A stretch of DNA of 64,000 nucleotides from Verrucomicrobiota bacterium. Lineage in GTDB: Bacteria; Verrucomicrobiota; Verrucomicrobiia; Palsa-1439. The DNA lies in assembly GCA_016871575.1 (NCBI GenBank), contig VHCW01000005.1:32193-96192 (forward strand), written 5' to 3'. Every line of letters starts with the position of its first letter. Position 1 is the first letter of the stretch. Under the pieces are notes generated by a model, which saw only the letters and a list, made by a program, of their open reading frames with translations, made no database searches and was not told the origin of the DNA. Positions 11,940 to 20,942 of this stretch are shown here, piece after piece. The translations under genes and the position numbers were made by a program.

Positions 11940-13916
11940 ATGATTCGAACATTCTTCATCGTTGCCATGGTCTTGGCGTCACTTGTTGAAGCGGTCGAAC
12001 CGCCGGGAGCTGGAGTTGAATTCAAGGGACAGACGGCCGTCGTCATCAAGCCGGGCAAGACGTTCGATGCTGCTGCCTTTACGATTGCCTTGTGGGCCAA
12101 GCCGCAAAACACCCAAGGCTCACAGGTCCTCGCCGGGCGCGACGCGGCCAGCCAACAGTTCACGCTCTACTTCTACAGCAACCGCGTGCGGATGCTGGTG
12201 GAGTTCACCGGCGGCAAATACACCCACGCTAATGTTCCGTTGCCAATGCCCGGTGTCTGGACGCATTACGCCGGAACCTACGATGGCCAGCAGATCAAAC
12301 TCTTCGTCAACGGCAAGCTCGAAGCCACGGCCCCGGCCAAAGGCCGAGTACCGCACTCCGAAGCGCCGTTGTTCATCGGCGGCATCGAGTCCGGCGACCG
12401 GGGTTTTGTCGGGCGTTTGGAAGATGTGCGATTCTACAAGCAAGCCTTGGCCGATGATGCGATTCCGTCGTTGATGACCGCGCCCAAGGAAGCGCATCCG
12501 GCGCTGGTCGGTCGCTGGACCAGCGAATCGCTGACCCCGGCCATGTTCGTGACCTTGAAAGCCAAAGCGAAGGCCAAGACGGAGAAGGCGGCCAGCACCA
12601 CCGACGAGTTCGTCTCCGTCAAGGACGACGGTTATCGCGGCATCTGGTACTCGAACCAGAAGCAGAACGACGAGTACGTTTACAAGTACAGTGGCGGATT
12701 GGGCACGTATTGCTCCAGCCACAATCCGTTCGCCGTCTATCGTCCCGAAGTCCAAAAGACGTTCTTCTGCTACGGCGGCACCGTGAAGGACAAGATCGAA
12801 TTGTTGCACATGGTCTCTTACTACGACCACAAGACCGGCATGGTGCCGCGTCCGACCATCGTGATGAACAAACGCACCGACGACGCCCACGACAACCCGG
12901 TGATGGCGATGGACAAGGAAGGCTACATCTGGATCTTCTCCAGCTCGCACGGCGTAGCGCGTCCCTCGTTCATCTGGAAGAGCGCGAAGCCCTACGAGAT
13001 TGACAAGTTCGAATGCGTGCTCACGACTAATTTCTCCTACACTCAGCCGTGGTATCTACCGGACAAGGGGTTCCTGTTCTTGCAAACGCTCTATCGCGGC
13101 GGACGCAAACTGCATTTCCAGACAAGCGCCGACGGCAAGACATGGACCGAACCGTTCCTCTACGCAGCTATTGACCAAGGGCACTATCAGGTCAGTTGGT
13201 GCAACGGCAAGAAAGTCGCCTGCGCGTTCAACTACCACCCCTCGCCGAACGGCCTGAACTGGCGAACCAACCTCTACTACATGGAAACCCCGGACTTCGG
13301 TCGCACATGGCGAAACGTCCAAGGCCAGACGCTGAAACTTCCGTTGACGGAGGTCAAGAACCCGGCACTCGTGCACGACTACGAAGCCGAGGGGCGCAAG
13401 GTTTACATGCAGGATTTGAACTTCGATTCGGCAGGACGCCCAGTGCTGCTTTACACGACCAGCGGCGGCTACGAATCCGGACCGGTCAACGACCCGCGCA
13501 CTTGGACCACCGCTGCGTGGAATGGACGCGAGTGGGAACTCCGTGGCACCATCCGCTCCGACAACAACTACGACATGGGTTCGATCTACTTGGAGCGCGA
13601 CGACCTCTGGCGCATCATCGGTCCGACCGAGCCGGGGCCGCAAGCCTACAACACCAGTGGCGAGATCGCCATGTGGACCAGCGCCGACCGCGGCGCCACG
13701 TGGACCAAAGTCAAACAGATGACTTCTGGAAGCAAATACAATCACGGTTACTGTCGCCGTCCGATCAACGCGCATCCGGACTTCTACGCCATCTGGGCCG
13801 ACGGCCACGGTCGTCAACCTTCCGACTCGCGTCTCTATTTCTGCGACAAGCAGGGCAACGTGTACCGGCTCCCCACCCAGATGACCGGAGACTTCGCCAA
13901 GCCAGAGTTGCAATAA
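11940..13916 (+). CDS. Secreted LamG-like + BNR-type (sialidase-like propeller) protein
   Basis: LamG/concanavalin-like N-half; BNR region with DDGYRGIWYSNQKQNDEYVYKYSGGLGTYCSSHNPFAVY. Start from -10/SD (AAGGAG) positioning. Confidence 0.8.
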   Translation: MIRTFFIVAMVLASLVEAVEPPGAGVEFKGQTAVVIKPGKTFDAAAFTIALWAKPQNTQGSQVLAGRDAASQQFTLYFYSNRVRMLVEFTGGKYTHANVPLPMPGVWTHYAGTYDGQQIKLFVNGKLEATAPAKGRVPHSEAPLFIGGIESGDRGFVGRLEDVRFYKQALADDAIPSLMTAPKEAHPALVGRWTSESLTPAMFVTLKAKAKAKTEKAASTTDEFVSVKDDGYRGIWYSNQKQNDEYVYKYSGGLGTYCSSHNPFAVYRPEVQKTFFCYGGTVKDKIELLHMVSYYDHKTGMVPRPTIVMNKRTDDAHDNPVMAMDKEGYIWIFSSSHGVARPSFIWKSAKPYEIDKFECVLTTNFSYTQPWYLPDKGFLFLQTLYRGGRKLHFQTSADGKTWTEPFLYAAIDQGHYQVSWCNGKKVACAFNYHPSPNGLNWRTNLYYMETPDFGRTWRNVQGQTLKLPLTEVKNPALVHDYEAEGRKVYMQDLNFDSAGRPVLLYTTSGGYESGPVNDPRTWTTAAWNGREWELRGTIRSDNNYDMGSIYLERDDLWRIIGPTEPGPQAYNTSGEIAMWTSADRGATWTKVKQMTSGSKYNHGYCRRPINAHPDFYAIWADGHGRQPSDSRLYFCDKQGNVYRLPTQMTGDFAKPELQ

Positions 13917-13918
13917 TT

Positions 13919-13975
13919 GTACTCCTCACGCTCCGCGTGAGGTTCATCCTCGAAACCATCACGCGGAGCGTGATG
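13919..13975. repeat. REPIN-like double hairpin, copy 1
   Basis: GTACTCCTCACGCTCCGCGTGAGGttcatcctcgaaaccatcacgcggagcgtgatg; 52/57 identical to 17114-17170. Confidence 0.85.
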
Positions 13976-14036
13976 GCTACTTTGACGATTATGCGCTTGC
14001 TCGGCTCCTCATCCGAATTAATGATACAGTCCTGAC

Positions 14037-14888
14037 ATGAACTACCTCCCAATGGATGACCTGCTTCGCGATGCGCAACGTCGTGGCTATGCCGTGCCCG
14101 CTTTCTGCGTGTGGAATTCCGATGTGCTGGCGACGGTGCTCCGCGTGGCGGAAAGGTTGCGCGCGCCGGTGATCATCATGGCCAGCAAGTTCGAGTTCGC
14201 ACTGATGACACCGGCGATGTACGCGGGCATGGCGCGAGGTATCGCCGGCCATTTCTCCGTGCCGGCGGCGTTGCATCTGGACCACGGACCATCGCTGGAG
14301 ATGGTGCGGGAGTGCATTGATGCCGGCTTTACGTCGGTGATGCTGGACTACTCCGCTCGTCCGTACGACGAGAACGCCGCGGCGCTGCGTCAAGTGGCCG
14401 CTTGGGCGCATCCTCGCGGCATCACGGTGGAAGGAGAACTCGGGCATGTCGGCAAAGCGGACACGATTACCGTCGAAGGCGAAGGCGATTCCACGCTGAC
14501 CCGTCCGGAGGAGGCCGTCCGTTATATCGAGGAAACCGGCGTTGATGCGCTGGCGGTGTCCATCGGCAACGCCCACGGCACCTACACCTGCCTTCCTTCA
14601 TTCGATTTCGACCGCTTGGCGGCCATCCGCGCAGCGACAACAGTGCCGCTGGTGTTGCACGGCGGCTCCGGCACACCGGACGACGACTTGCGGCGGGCCA
14701 TCAGCTTGGGCATGTGCAAGATCAACGTCGCTACTGAACTGACGGCGGCTGTTCGCACGGCACTCGATGCAGAACTGAACTTGAAGAATCCGCGATGGCT
14801 GCCACACAGCCTCACACTCGCTCACGAGGCTGTTGTGCCGGTGGTCGAGAAGTGGATTTACCTCACCGGCGCAGCGGGCCGGGCGTAA
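14037..14888 (+). CDS. Class II fructose-bisphosphate / tagatose aldolase family protein
   Basis: DLLRDAQRRGYAVPAFCVWNSDVLATVLRVAERLRAPVIIMAS...LHLDHGPSLEMV...VEGELGHVG...LHGGSGTPDDDLRRAISLGMCKINVATEL. Confidence 0.92.
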   Translation: MNYLPMDDLLRDAQRRGYAVPAFCVWNSDVLATVLRVAERLRAPVIIMASKFEFALMTPAMYAGMARGIAGHFSVPAALHLDHGPSLEMVRECIDAGFTSVMLDYSARPYDENAAALRQVAAWAHPRGITVEGELGHVGKADTITVEGEGDSTLTRPEEAVRYIEETGVDALAVSIGNAHGTYTCLPSFDFDRLAAIRAATTVPLVLHGGSGTPDDDLRRAISLGMCKINVATELTAAVRTALDAELNLKNPRWLPHSLTLAHEAVVPVVEKWIYLTGAAGRA

Positions 14889-14902
14889 GTAAATTTATAC
14901 GC

Positions 14903-14937
14903 TTGCTCAGGCTCTGCCGCCGCCTAGAATGACGGCC
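14903..14937 (+). promoter_or_regulatory. Sigma70-like promoter, leaderless layout
   Basis: TTGCTC-N16-TAGAAT-7 nt-ATG(14938). Confidence 0.6.
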
Positions 14938-15867
14938 ATGAAAACTCTCACCTTCCTCACCGTGACTCTCGCGGCTGCCATCGTCATCGCACAGGACAAC
15001 AAACCCATCGCCGGCATCGGCCCGGCGGGCGAGATCGTCCAGGCGCACACCGGGTTCAAGTTCACCGAAGGACCGGCCGCCGACGCACAGGGCAACGTTT
15101 ATTTCGCCGACATCCCGAACAATCGCATCCACAAAGTGGACACCGCCGGCAAGTTGACGACGTTTCTGGAAGACTCGCAGGGCTGCAACGGGTTGATGTT
15201 CGACGGTCGGGGCCGGCTCATCGCTTGTCAGGGCAAGGCGGGACGGGTGATTGCGATTGATGTCGCCACGAAGAAGATCGAACCGCTCGCCGACACGTAC
15301 AACGGCAAACGCTTCAACTCGCCGAACGACCTCATCGTGGATCGCAAAGGCGGCGTCTATTTCACCGATCCATCGTTCGGAAAGGATGCGGCGCCACAAG
15401 ACAAGATGGCCGTCTATTACGTTGCGGCGGACCGAAAGATCACACGACTCATTGACGATTTGCAGCGTCCGAACGGCGTGATTCTATCGCCCGACGAAAA
15501 GACGCTCTACGTGTTGCCGAGCGGTTCACCGGACGTGATGGCCTACCCGGTCGAGTCGCCGGGCAAACTCGGCAAAGGCCGCGTACTCTGCCAACTCCAG
15601 CAAGTTCCCGACGGCCAAATGCGCGGCGGCGACGGGATGACCGTGGACACCGCCGGCAATCTGTACCTCACGCAGCCTTCGTTGAAGGCGATTCAGGTCG
15701 TCAATCCTGCCGGCAAGACGCTTGGCCTCATCACATTCCCCGAAGGCCCGGCCAACTGCGCGTTTGGCGGGCCGGACATGAAGACGCTCTTCGTCACCGC
15801 GCGCACGTCGCTCTACAGCGTGAAGATGAAAGCGACAGGCCACCGTTTCCCCGGCAGGAATCCATGA
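14938..15867 (+). CDS. Secreted SMP-30/gluconolactonase family protein
   Basis: GFKFTEGPAADAQGNVYFADIPNNRIHKVD...RFNSPNDLIVDRKGGVYFTDP; signal peptide. Confidence 0.9.
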   Translation: MKTLTFLTVTLAAAIVIAQDNKPIAGIGPAGEIVQAHTGFKFTEGPAADAQGNVYFADIPNNRIHKVDTAGKLTTFLEDSQGCNGLMFDGRGRLIACQGKAGRVIAIDVATKKIEPLADTYNGKRFNSPNDLIVDRKGGVYFTDPSFGKDAAPQDKMAVYYVAADRKITRLIDDLQRPNGVILSPDEKTLYVLPSGSPDVMAYPVESPGKLGKGRVLCQLQQVPDGQMRGGDGMTVDTAGNLYLTQPSLKAIQVVNPAGKTLGLITFPEGPANCAFGGPDMKTLFVTARTSLYSVKMKATGHRFPGRNP

Positions 15868-15880
15868 CGACGAATGTCAT

Positions 15881-15955
15881 TCCGAACGCAGCGAGGAATC
15901 TCTGGAATCCCTCCGGAGAAAAGTTTGAGATTCCTCGCAAGCTCGGGGTGACAAC
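15881..15955. repeat. TCATTCCGA...GAGGAATCT inverted repeat, diverged copy
   Basis: gtcattccgaacgcagcgaggaatctctggaatccctccggagaaaagtttgagattcctcgcaagctcggggtgaca; related to 26419-26496. Confidence 0.75.
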
Positions 15956-15968
15956 AGTAGGAGTAATA

Positions 15969-17111
15969 ATGAAATCAGCCATCTTCGCCGCCATTTCGTT
16001 TCTGCTTTCACAGCCGGCGTTCGCTGCGGTGGAACGTATCTGGCTCACGCATCAGTCGCCGGATCCATCGAAGATCGTCGTTAGTTGGGAGACGACCGAG
16101 CCGGGAGATTCCGTGGTCGAATTTGGTACTTCGTCCAAGCTTGGTGCGACAGCGAAGGTTTCGGGCAGTCGTACGCTTCATCATGTGGAGATTCCGTTGG
16201 CGAAGAAGGACGCGGTGTATCACTACCGGGTGAAGACCGGCTCTCAGGCTTCCGAGACCGCCACGTTCAAAGGGTATCCGACGAAGACGTTGCGCATCGC
16301 CGTGGTCGCCAATATCCGGGCCGATGCAAAGTTGGATTTCACCGCGCTGAGGAAAGAGGATGTTCACCTGTTGGTGTCGGCCGGGGACACCGCCATGCAA
16401 TATGAGTTTGGCAAGGAGGGCGATCCGGAATGCACCAAGTCGCACAGCAAACTGATTGACACGCAACGGGAACTGTTTCGCTCGACGCCGTTCATGCCGT
16501 CGCTGGGCAATCTCGACCGCAAACTCCGTCCCAAGAGCACCGGCCCCGACGTGCCAACCTACGACATCGAGGCCACGGGCTATCGGAAATTCTTCGCGTT
16601 GCCCGGCAAGGAATGGCTCTGGACGTTCGACATGCCGGACTTCGATCTCCGCTTCATTTCGGTGGACATGAGCCACACGCGCGACTTCGGGACGCCGAAC
16701 CAGGCGTGTCATCCGTTTGGCAAGGACTCCGAGCAGTTGAAGTGGTACGAGCAGGCGATGAACGCCACGAAGGCGGGCTTCGTGATCACGCTCTACGGCG
16801 AGACCAGCGGCACCGTGCGCTCGCACGCCGAAGGCGCGTGGGAACGGCTGATCAGCAAGGGCACGCTCGGCATCTCCGGCGAGTGTTATCACGCCGAGCG
16901 GACCGAGGTGAACGGTTTCACTTACTACAACTCATCGGTGCGCGGCAATGGCAGCTTCGGGATTGATCCGAAAGCCGCCTTCCTCGACAAGAGCGCGAGC
17001 TATCTGCTTCTGACATTCGACAAGAACTCCAGCCAGATGACCGCCACCCTCAAGACCCTGGATGGCCGGGAACTCGAACGAAAGACTTTCCAAAAGCGCG
17101 CGAAGCGATGA
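15969..17111 (+). CDS. Secreted calcineurin-like/purple-acid-phosphatase-like protein (Fn3-like N-domain)
   Basis: MKSAIFAAISFLLSQPAFAAVERIWLTHQSPDPSKIVVSWETTEPGDSVVEFGTSSKL; ORF-track start 15864 reads through a repeat. Confidence 0.75.
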   Translation: MKSAIFAAISFLLSQPAFAAVERIWLTHQSPDPSKIVVSWETTEPGDSVVEFGTSSKLGATAKVSGSRTLHHVEIPLAKKDAVYHYRVKTGSQASETATFKGYPTKTLRIAVVANIRADAKLDFTALRKEDVHLLVSAGDTAMQYEFGKEGDPECTKSHSKLIDTQRELFRSTPFMPSLGNLDRKLRPKSTGPDVPTYDIEATGYRKFFALPGKEWLWTFDMPDFDLRFISVDMSHTRDFGTPNQACHPFGKDSEQLKWYEQAMNATKAGFVITLYGETSGTVRSHAEGAWERLISKGTLGISGECYHAERTEVNGFTYYNSSVRGNGSFGIDPKAAFLDKSASYLLLTFDKNSSQMTATLKTLDGRELERKTFQKRAKR

Positions 17112-17113
17112 AA

Positions 17114-17170
17114 GTACTCCTCACGCTCCGCGTGAGGCGCGTCCTCGAAACCATCACGCGGCGCATGATG
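17114..17170. repeat. REPIN-like double hairpin, copy 2
   Basis: GTACTCCTCACGCTCCGCGTGAGGcgcgtcctcgaaaccatcacgcggcgcatgatg. Confidence 0.85.
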
Positions 17171-17238
17171 ACTTCTCTGGCCCGGCGGGGATTCGGTGCT
17201 TGTGTTCACACAGGCCGCGACTAGACTTCATTTCCACC

Positions 17239-18432
17239 ATGCAAAATAACATCAACAGACGCGTGTTCCTGAAGACGATGGCCACTGTTGGCGCCGGGGC
17301 AGTATCCCTGACTTCGTGTGTTACATCGTCGAGAACATCCACGCGGCTGCGAGCTAATCCGTGGCGCAAACGCGGCGTTGTGCTGGCTTCCGACGAGTCC
17401 GGCCGGGTGCAGAATTTCACGAGCGTTGTCGAGCCGCTCGACAGTGGCGCGTGGCGTCTCTGGTTCTCGGTCTCCGGTAAGAATGTTCCGTTTAACGTTG
17501 GCATCGCGGAGGGCCGCCCCGGCCAGCCGATGAAGCGTTGCCCGGCCGTGTTGAGCGAAGGCGAGCCGGCCGACGCGCCGCTGGCGATTGGCAACCTGCC
17601 GCGCGACTGGCGTCCAGTTCAAGCCGTGCATGTCCCACTGCCCGGCAATCGGCACCGTCTCTACTTCTGGGCGCACGGACCAAAGGTCGTCCGCTACTTG
17701 GCCGCCGAGAGCGACGATGGCCGGCGGTTTCGGGTGCTCGACCCGCATCGGCCTTGCCTCTACCATCCGAGCGACCGCGCCGTGGACGGACGGACCGCTG
17801 CTGAGGCTGGGTTGAGCCGTCTCGCCAAAAAGGTGGCGACGCGTCCCGACAACGAACCGCCGGCGCCCGTTCGGCTCGTGTCGAACGACGCCACGAATGT
17901 TTATCGGCTGCCCGACGGCACGTTCGAGATGTACTCGGTGGCGTTGATCGAGGTTCCCAAAGATGATCCGAGATACATCGCCCACGACAACGCCGCCGGT
18001 TGGATTCGCGTGATTGACCGCTACGCGAGCACGGACGGACTCGATTGGACAAATCGCCGGCGCATCTTGGTGGCGGATGCCAACGATCCCGTTGACCAGC
18101 AGTTCTATTATTTGTCGGTCACGCACACGCCGCGCGGGCGCATCGGAATGCTCGGCCACTACCGCGTCCAAGCCCAGACGATGGATTTGGAAGTCTGTTT
18201 CTCCGCCGACGGGATCACGTGGCAGCGCGATCAGCGCCGCGCTTGGATCCCGCGTGGCGAGCCGGGTGAACCGGACAGCTACGGCATCTACGCGCCGCAC
18301 GCGCTCGTTCAACGCGCTGGCCTCTGGCATTTGTTCTACACCGGCGTCAACGACGCCCACAACCACAAGCACTCACACGGTCCGCCAACCCGGGTCGTGA
18401 TGCACGCCACCTGCGAGAACTTGTGGGCGTGA
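17239..18432 (+). CDS. Tat-type lipoprotein with five-bladed-propeller glycosidase-like fold (GH43/GH32-like)
   Basis: NRRVFLKTMATVGAGAVSLTSC twin-Arg plus lipobox-like Cys; repeats such as VCFSADGITWQRDQRRAWIPRG...GIYAPHALVQRAGLWHLFYTG. Confidence 0.7.
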   Translation: MQNNINRRVFLKTMATVGAGAVSLTSCVTSSRTSTRLRANPWRKRGVVLASDESGRVQNFTSVVEPLDSGAWRLWFSVSGKNVPFNVGIAEGRPGQPMKRCPAVLSEGEPADAPLAIGNLPRDWRPVQAVHVPLPGNRHRLYFWAHGPKVVRYLAAESDDGRRFRVLDPHRPCLYHPSDRAVDGRTAAEAGLSRLAKKVATRPDNEPPAPVRLVSNDATNVYRLPDGTFEMYSVALIEVPKDDPRYIAHDNAAGWIRVIDRYASTDGLDWTNRRRILVADANDPVDQQFYYLSVTHTPRGRIGMLGHYRVQAQTMDLEVCFSADGITWQRDQRRAWIPRGEPGEPDSYGIYAPHALVQRAGLWHLFYTGVNDAHNHKHSHGPPTRVVMHATCENLWA

Positions 18433-19751
18433 AGTGCGCTGCAATCCTCGTCCTCGCCACTGTTCAGGCCTTGGCAGGCGAGGCCGATGTTGTCCCCATC
18501 AATTGGAAACGTTTCGAGCATCGGGCAGCGCCCAACGATAATCTCCAGCTTGCTGCGCGACCGCTGTTGAACGCGGCGCGCTACAACCTCGCGTGGGCGC
18601 CGGCTGGCGCCGCGAAAGTGGAGACCGGCTGGCGGGACTTTAAGAAGGTGGACCCACACAACTTCACCCGGCCCGTCTGCTCCGTGGCGGTTGCGTCGGC
18701 AATCGTTTTGAAGACGGGCGTGTTTGACGAGAAGGCCGTCGGTGTCCCGCTCGACGAGGCGTTGGCGCGAACGCTGCGGTTGATCAAGGCCGCCGCGCGG
18801 GCGCATAACCGCGAAAGCTGGAAGTATCCGTGGCAGTCGCCGTTCTGGGCCGCGGACCTCGCCCAAGCCGGCTGGATGTTGTGGGACCAACTCGACAAGG
18901 AGACCCGGCGCTTGTTGGTGGAGATCGTGGAGTTCGAGGCGAATCGTTTTCTCGCGCCCGATTATCGCGTGCCGTATTGGAACGGCAAAGGCGGCGACAC
19001 CAAGGCCGAGGAGAACGCGTGGAACGCCACGGTTCATCAGATCGCCTGCGCCATGATGCCAAAGCATCCCCACGCTCCACGATGGAAACGCATCGGCAGC
19101 GAGTTGATGATTTCCGCTTTTGCGTTGGAGCAGGACCTCAAGAGCGAGGCGGTCGTGGATGGGAAGCCGGTCAAAGACTGGCTTCGCGGTTACAATGTCC
19201 GCGCCGATGGCGCGCTGATCAACCACAGCCTTTTTCACCCCGACTACATGACCTGTGTGAATTTTAACCTGCACGCGCACATCGTCCAGTCGCTGGCCGG
19301 CCAGACGGTTCCCGAGGCGGCGGATTTCCGCGCCGAGTTTATCTGGCGCACGCTGGCCGCGAAGAAATGGCCGTCGCCGCCGCACCATCCGCCTGGCGGC
19401 GCGATCTACGCGCCGGGGCAGGCCGAGGTTTATTATCCGCAAGGCACCGACTGGTTCAAAGGCCGGCTTGCCATCTTCTACAACCTCGACACGTGGGCCT
19501 ACGTGTTCGGCTGGGGCAAAGACCTCGCCGAGCCGCCGGAGAAATGGATTCGGTTGCGCGCGACCGCCATCGTGAAATACCAGGAGCGCCATCAGGACTG
19601 CCGGATTTACGGCGACGGCGAGTTCACCAACTTCATGCCGCGCGAGCAATCAGACTTCGGCAGTCTCGCCAACGCGTATCTCACGCTCTGGCTGCACGCG
19701 CACCGCGCGCTCAGCCCAACAGGAAACTGGCTCGCCCCGCTCCGCCAGTAG
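18429..19751 (+). CDS. Secreted (alpha/alpha)-toroid-like protein of unknown function
   Basis: Signal peptide MKCAAILVLATVQALAGE; GTGA overlap with upstream gene; Trp-rich helical pattern. Confidence 0.65.
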   Translation: MKCAAILVLATVQALAGEADVVPINWKRFEHRAAPNDNLQLAARPLLNAARYNLAWAPAGAAKVETGWRDFKKVDPHNFTRPVCSVAVASAIVLKTGVFDEKAVGVPLDEALARTLRLIKAAARAHNRESWKYPWQSPFWAADLAQAGWMLWDQLDKETRRLLVEIVEFEANRFLAPDYRVPYWNGKGGDTKAEENAWNATVHQIACAMMPKHPHAPRWKRIGSELMISAFALEQDLKSEAVVDGKPVKDWLRGYNVRADGALINHSLFHPDYMTCVNFNLHAHIVQSLAGQTVPEAADFRAEFIWRTLAAKKWPSPPHHPPGGAIYAPGQAEVYYPQGTDWFKGRLAIFYNLDTWAYVFGWGKDLAEPPEKWIRLRATAIVKYQERHQDCRIYGDGEFTNFMPREQSDFGSLANAYLTLWLHAHRALSPTGNWLAPLRQ

Positions 19752-19780
19752 GCGCGTCCGACCGCGCGGGACTTTTATCT

Positions 19781-19826
19781 TTGCACCGGGACGCAAGCGC
19801 GCTACGATGCCGCGCAAGGAGAACTT
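19781..19826 (+). promoter_or_regulatory. Sigma70-like promoter with leader and SD
   Basis: TTGCAC-N16-TACGAT-18 nt containing AAGGAG-ATG(19827). Confidence 0.6.
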
Positions 19827-20942
19827 ATGAAAACTTCATTTGCTGTTGTGAGTCTGATTCTGGCGGTCTCGTTCATAGGCTGCGGAGGCAAGCCTGAATT
19901 CAAACCGAAGCTGCTCGTCACCTGCGGCGATGATTGCAACACGCCCGACGGCGTGCGGCTCAACCCGAAGACGGGCGACATCATCGTGGCCTGCCCGAAC
20001 TTCAACACCAACGCCAAGGAAAACAAGCACCCCGGCAAGTTGATGAAGATCACGCCCGACAACAAGTGGGAGTTCTTCAGCGACCTGCCCGCGCATCCCG
20101 AAACCGGCCGCGCCTGCCCAATGGGAATGGACTTCGGTCCCGACGGCAACCTCTACGTGGCCGACAACCAGTATTTCTACAATAAAGACCACAAGAGCCG
20201 CCTGCTCCGCGTGAACGTCAAGGACGGCAAGGCGACCGGCTGCGAGGTCGTCGTGGACGGCTTCAAGCTCTCCAACGCCGTCATGTTCAAAGGCAACGCC
20301 GTGTTCGTCTCCGACACGTTCTTCGATTTGCCGGACAAGGCGCTCAGCGGCATCTACCGGATCGGCCTCGACGAGATGAACCAAGGCAAACCGGTCAAGC
20401 TGTTGCCGAAAGATCAGTTTGCGCAGGACCCGCACTGCATCGCCACGTGGGAAACACTCTGCAAAGACCCCGGCGTCGCGCACCGCAAAGGCGAGAAAGC
20501 CGGCGCCGACGGCCTGACGTTTGACGCGGAGGGCAACCTCTACAGCGGCAACTTCGGCGACGGCGTGATGTACAAGGTCGCTTTCAAGCCCGACGGCAGC
20601 GTCGCCTCCACCACGCAGTTCGTGAAAGACTGGCCGCGGATGACCTGCGTGGACGGAATCTTCTTCGACGCGAAGCGCAACTGCATCTACGTCGCCGACT
20701 CCGAGAAAAACGCCATCCAAGTCGTCTGGCTGCCGGAAGGCAAGGTCACGACGCTCTGGGAAAACGCGGACACCAACGGTGCCGGCGGATGGCTCGACCA
20801 ACCGTGCGAGCCGGCCCTGCGCGGCAACGAACTGATCGTCGTCAACTTCGACATGCCGTTCCCCGGCCTGCGGAACACCGCGTTCGACAAACCCTACACC
20901 ATCAGCGTCATCAACGTCACCGGCCTCCAGCGTCCCCAATGA
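19827..20942 (+). CDS. SMP-30/gluconolactonase-like lipoprotein
   Basis: Lipobox SLILAVSFIGCGGKPEF; CNTPDGVRLNPKTGDIIVACPNFN...DGIFFDAKRNCIYVADSEKNAIQVV. Confidence 0.85.
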   Translation: MKTSFAVVSLILAVSFIGCGGKPEFKPKLLVTCGDDCNTPDGVRLNPKTGDIIVACPNFNTNAKENKHPGKLMKITPDNKWEFFSDLPAHPETGRACPMGMDFGPDGNLYVADNQYFYNKDHKSRLLRVNVKDGKATGCEVVVDGFKLSNAVMFKGNAVFVSDTFFDLPDKALSGIYRIGLDEMNQGKPVKLLPKDQFAQDPHCIATWETLCKDPGVAHRKGEKAGADGLTFDAEGNLYSGNFGDGVMYKVAFKPDGSVASTTQFVKDWPRMTCVDGIFFDAKRNCIYVADSEKNAIQVVWLPEGKVTTLWENADTNGAGGWLDQPCEPALRGNELIVVNFDMPFPGLRNTAFDKPYTISVINVTGLQRPQ

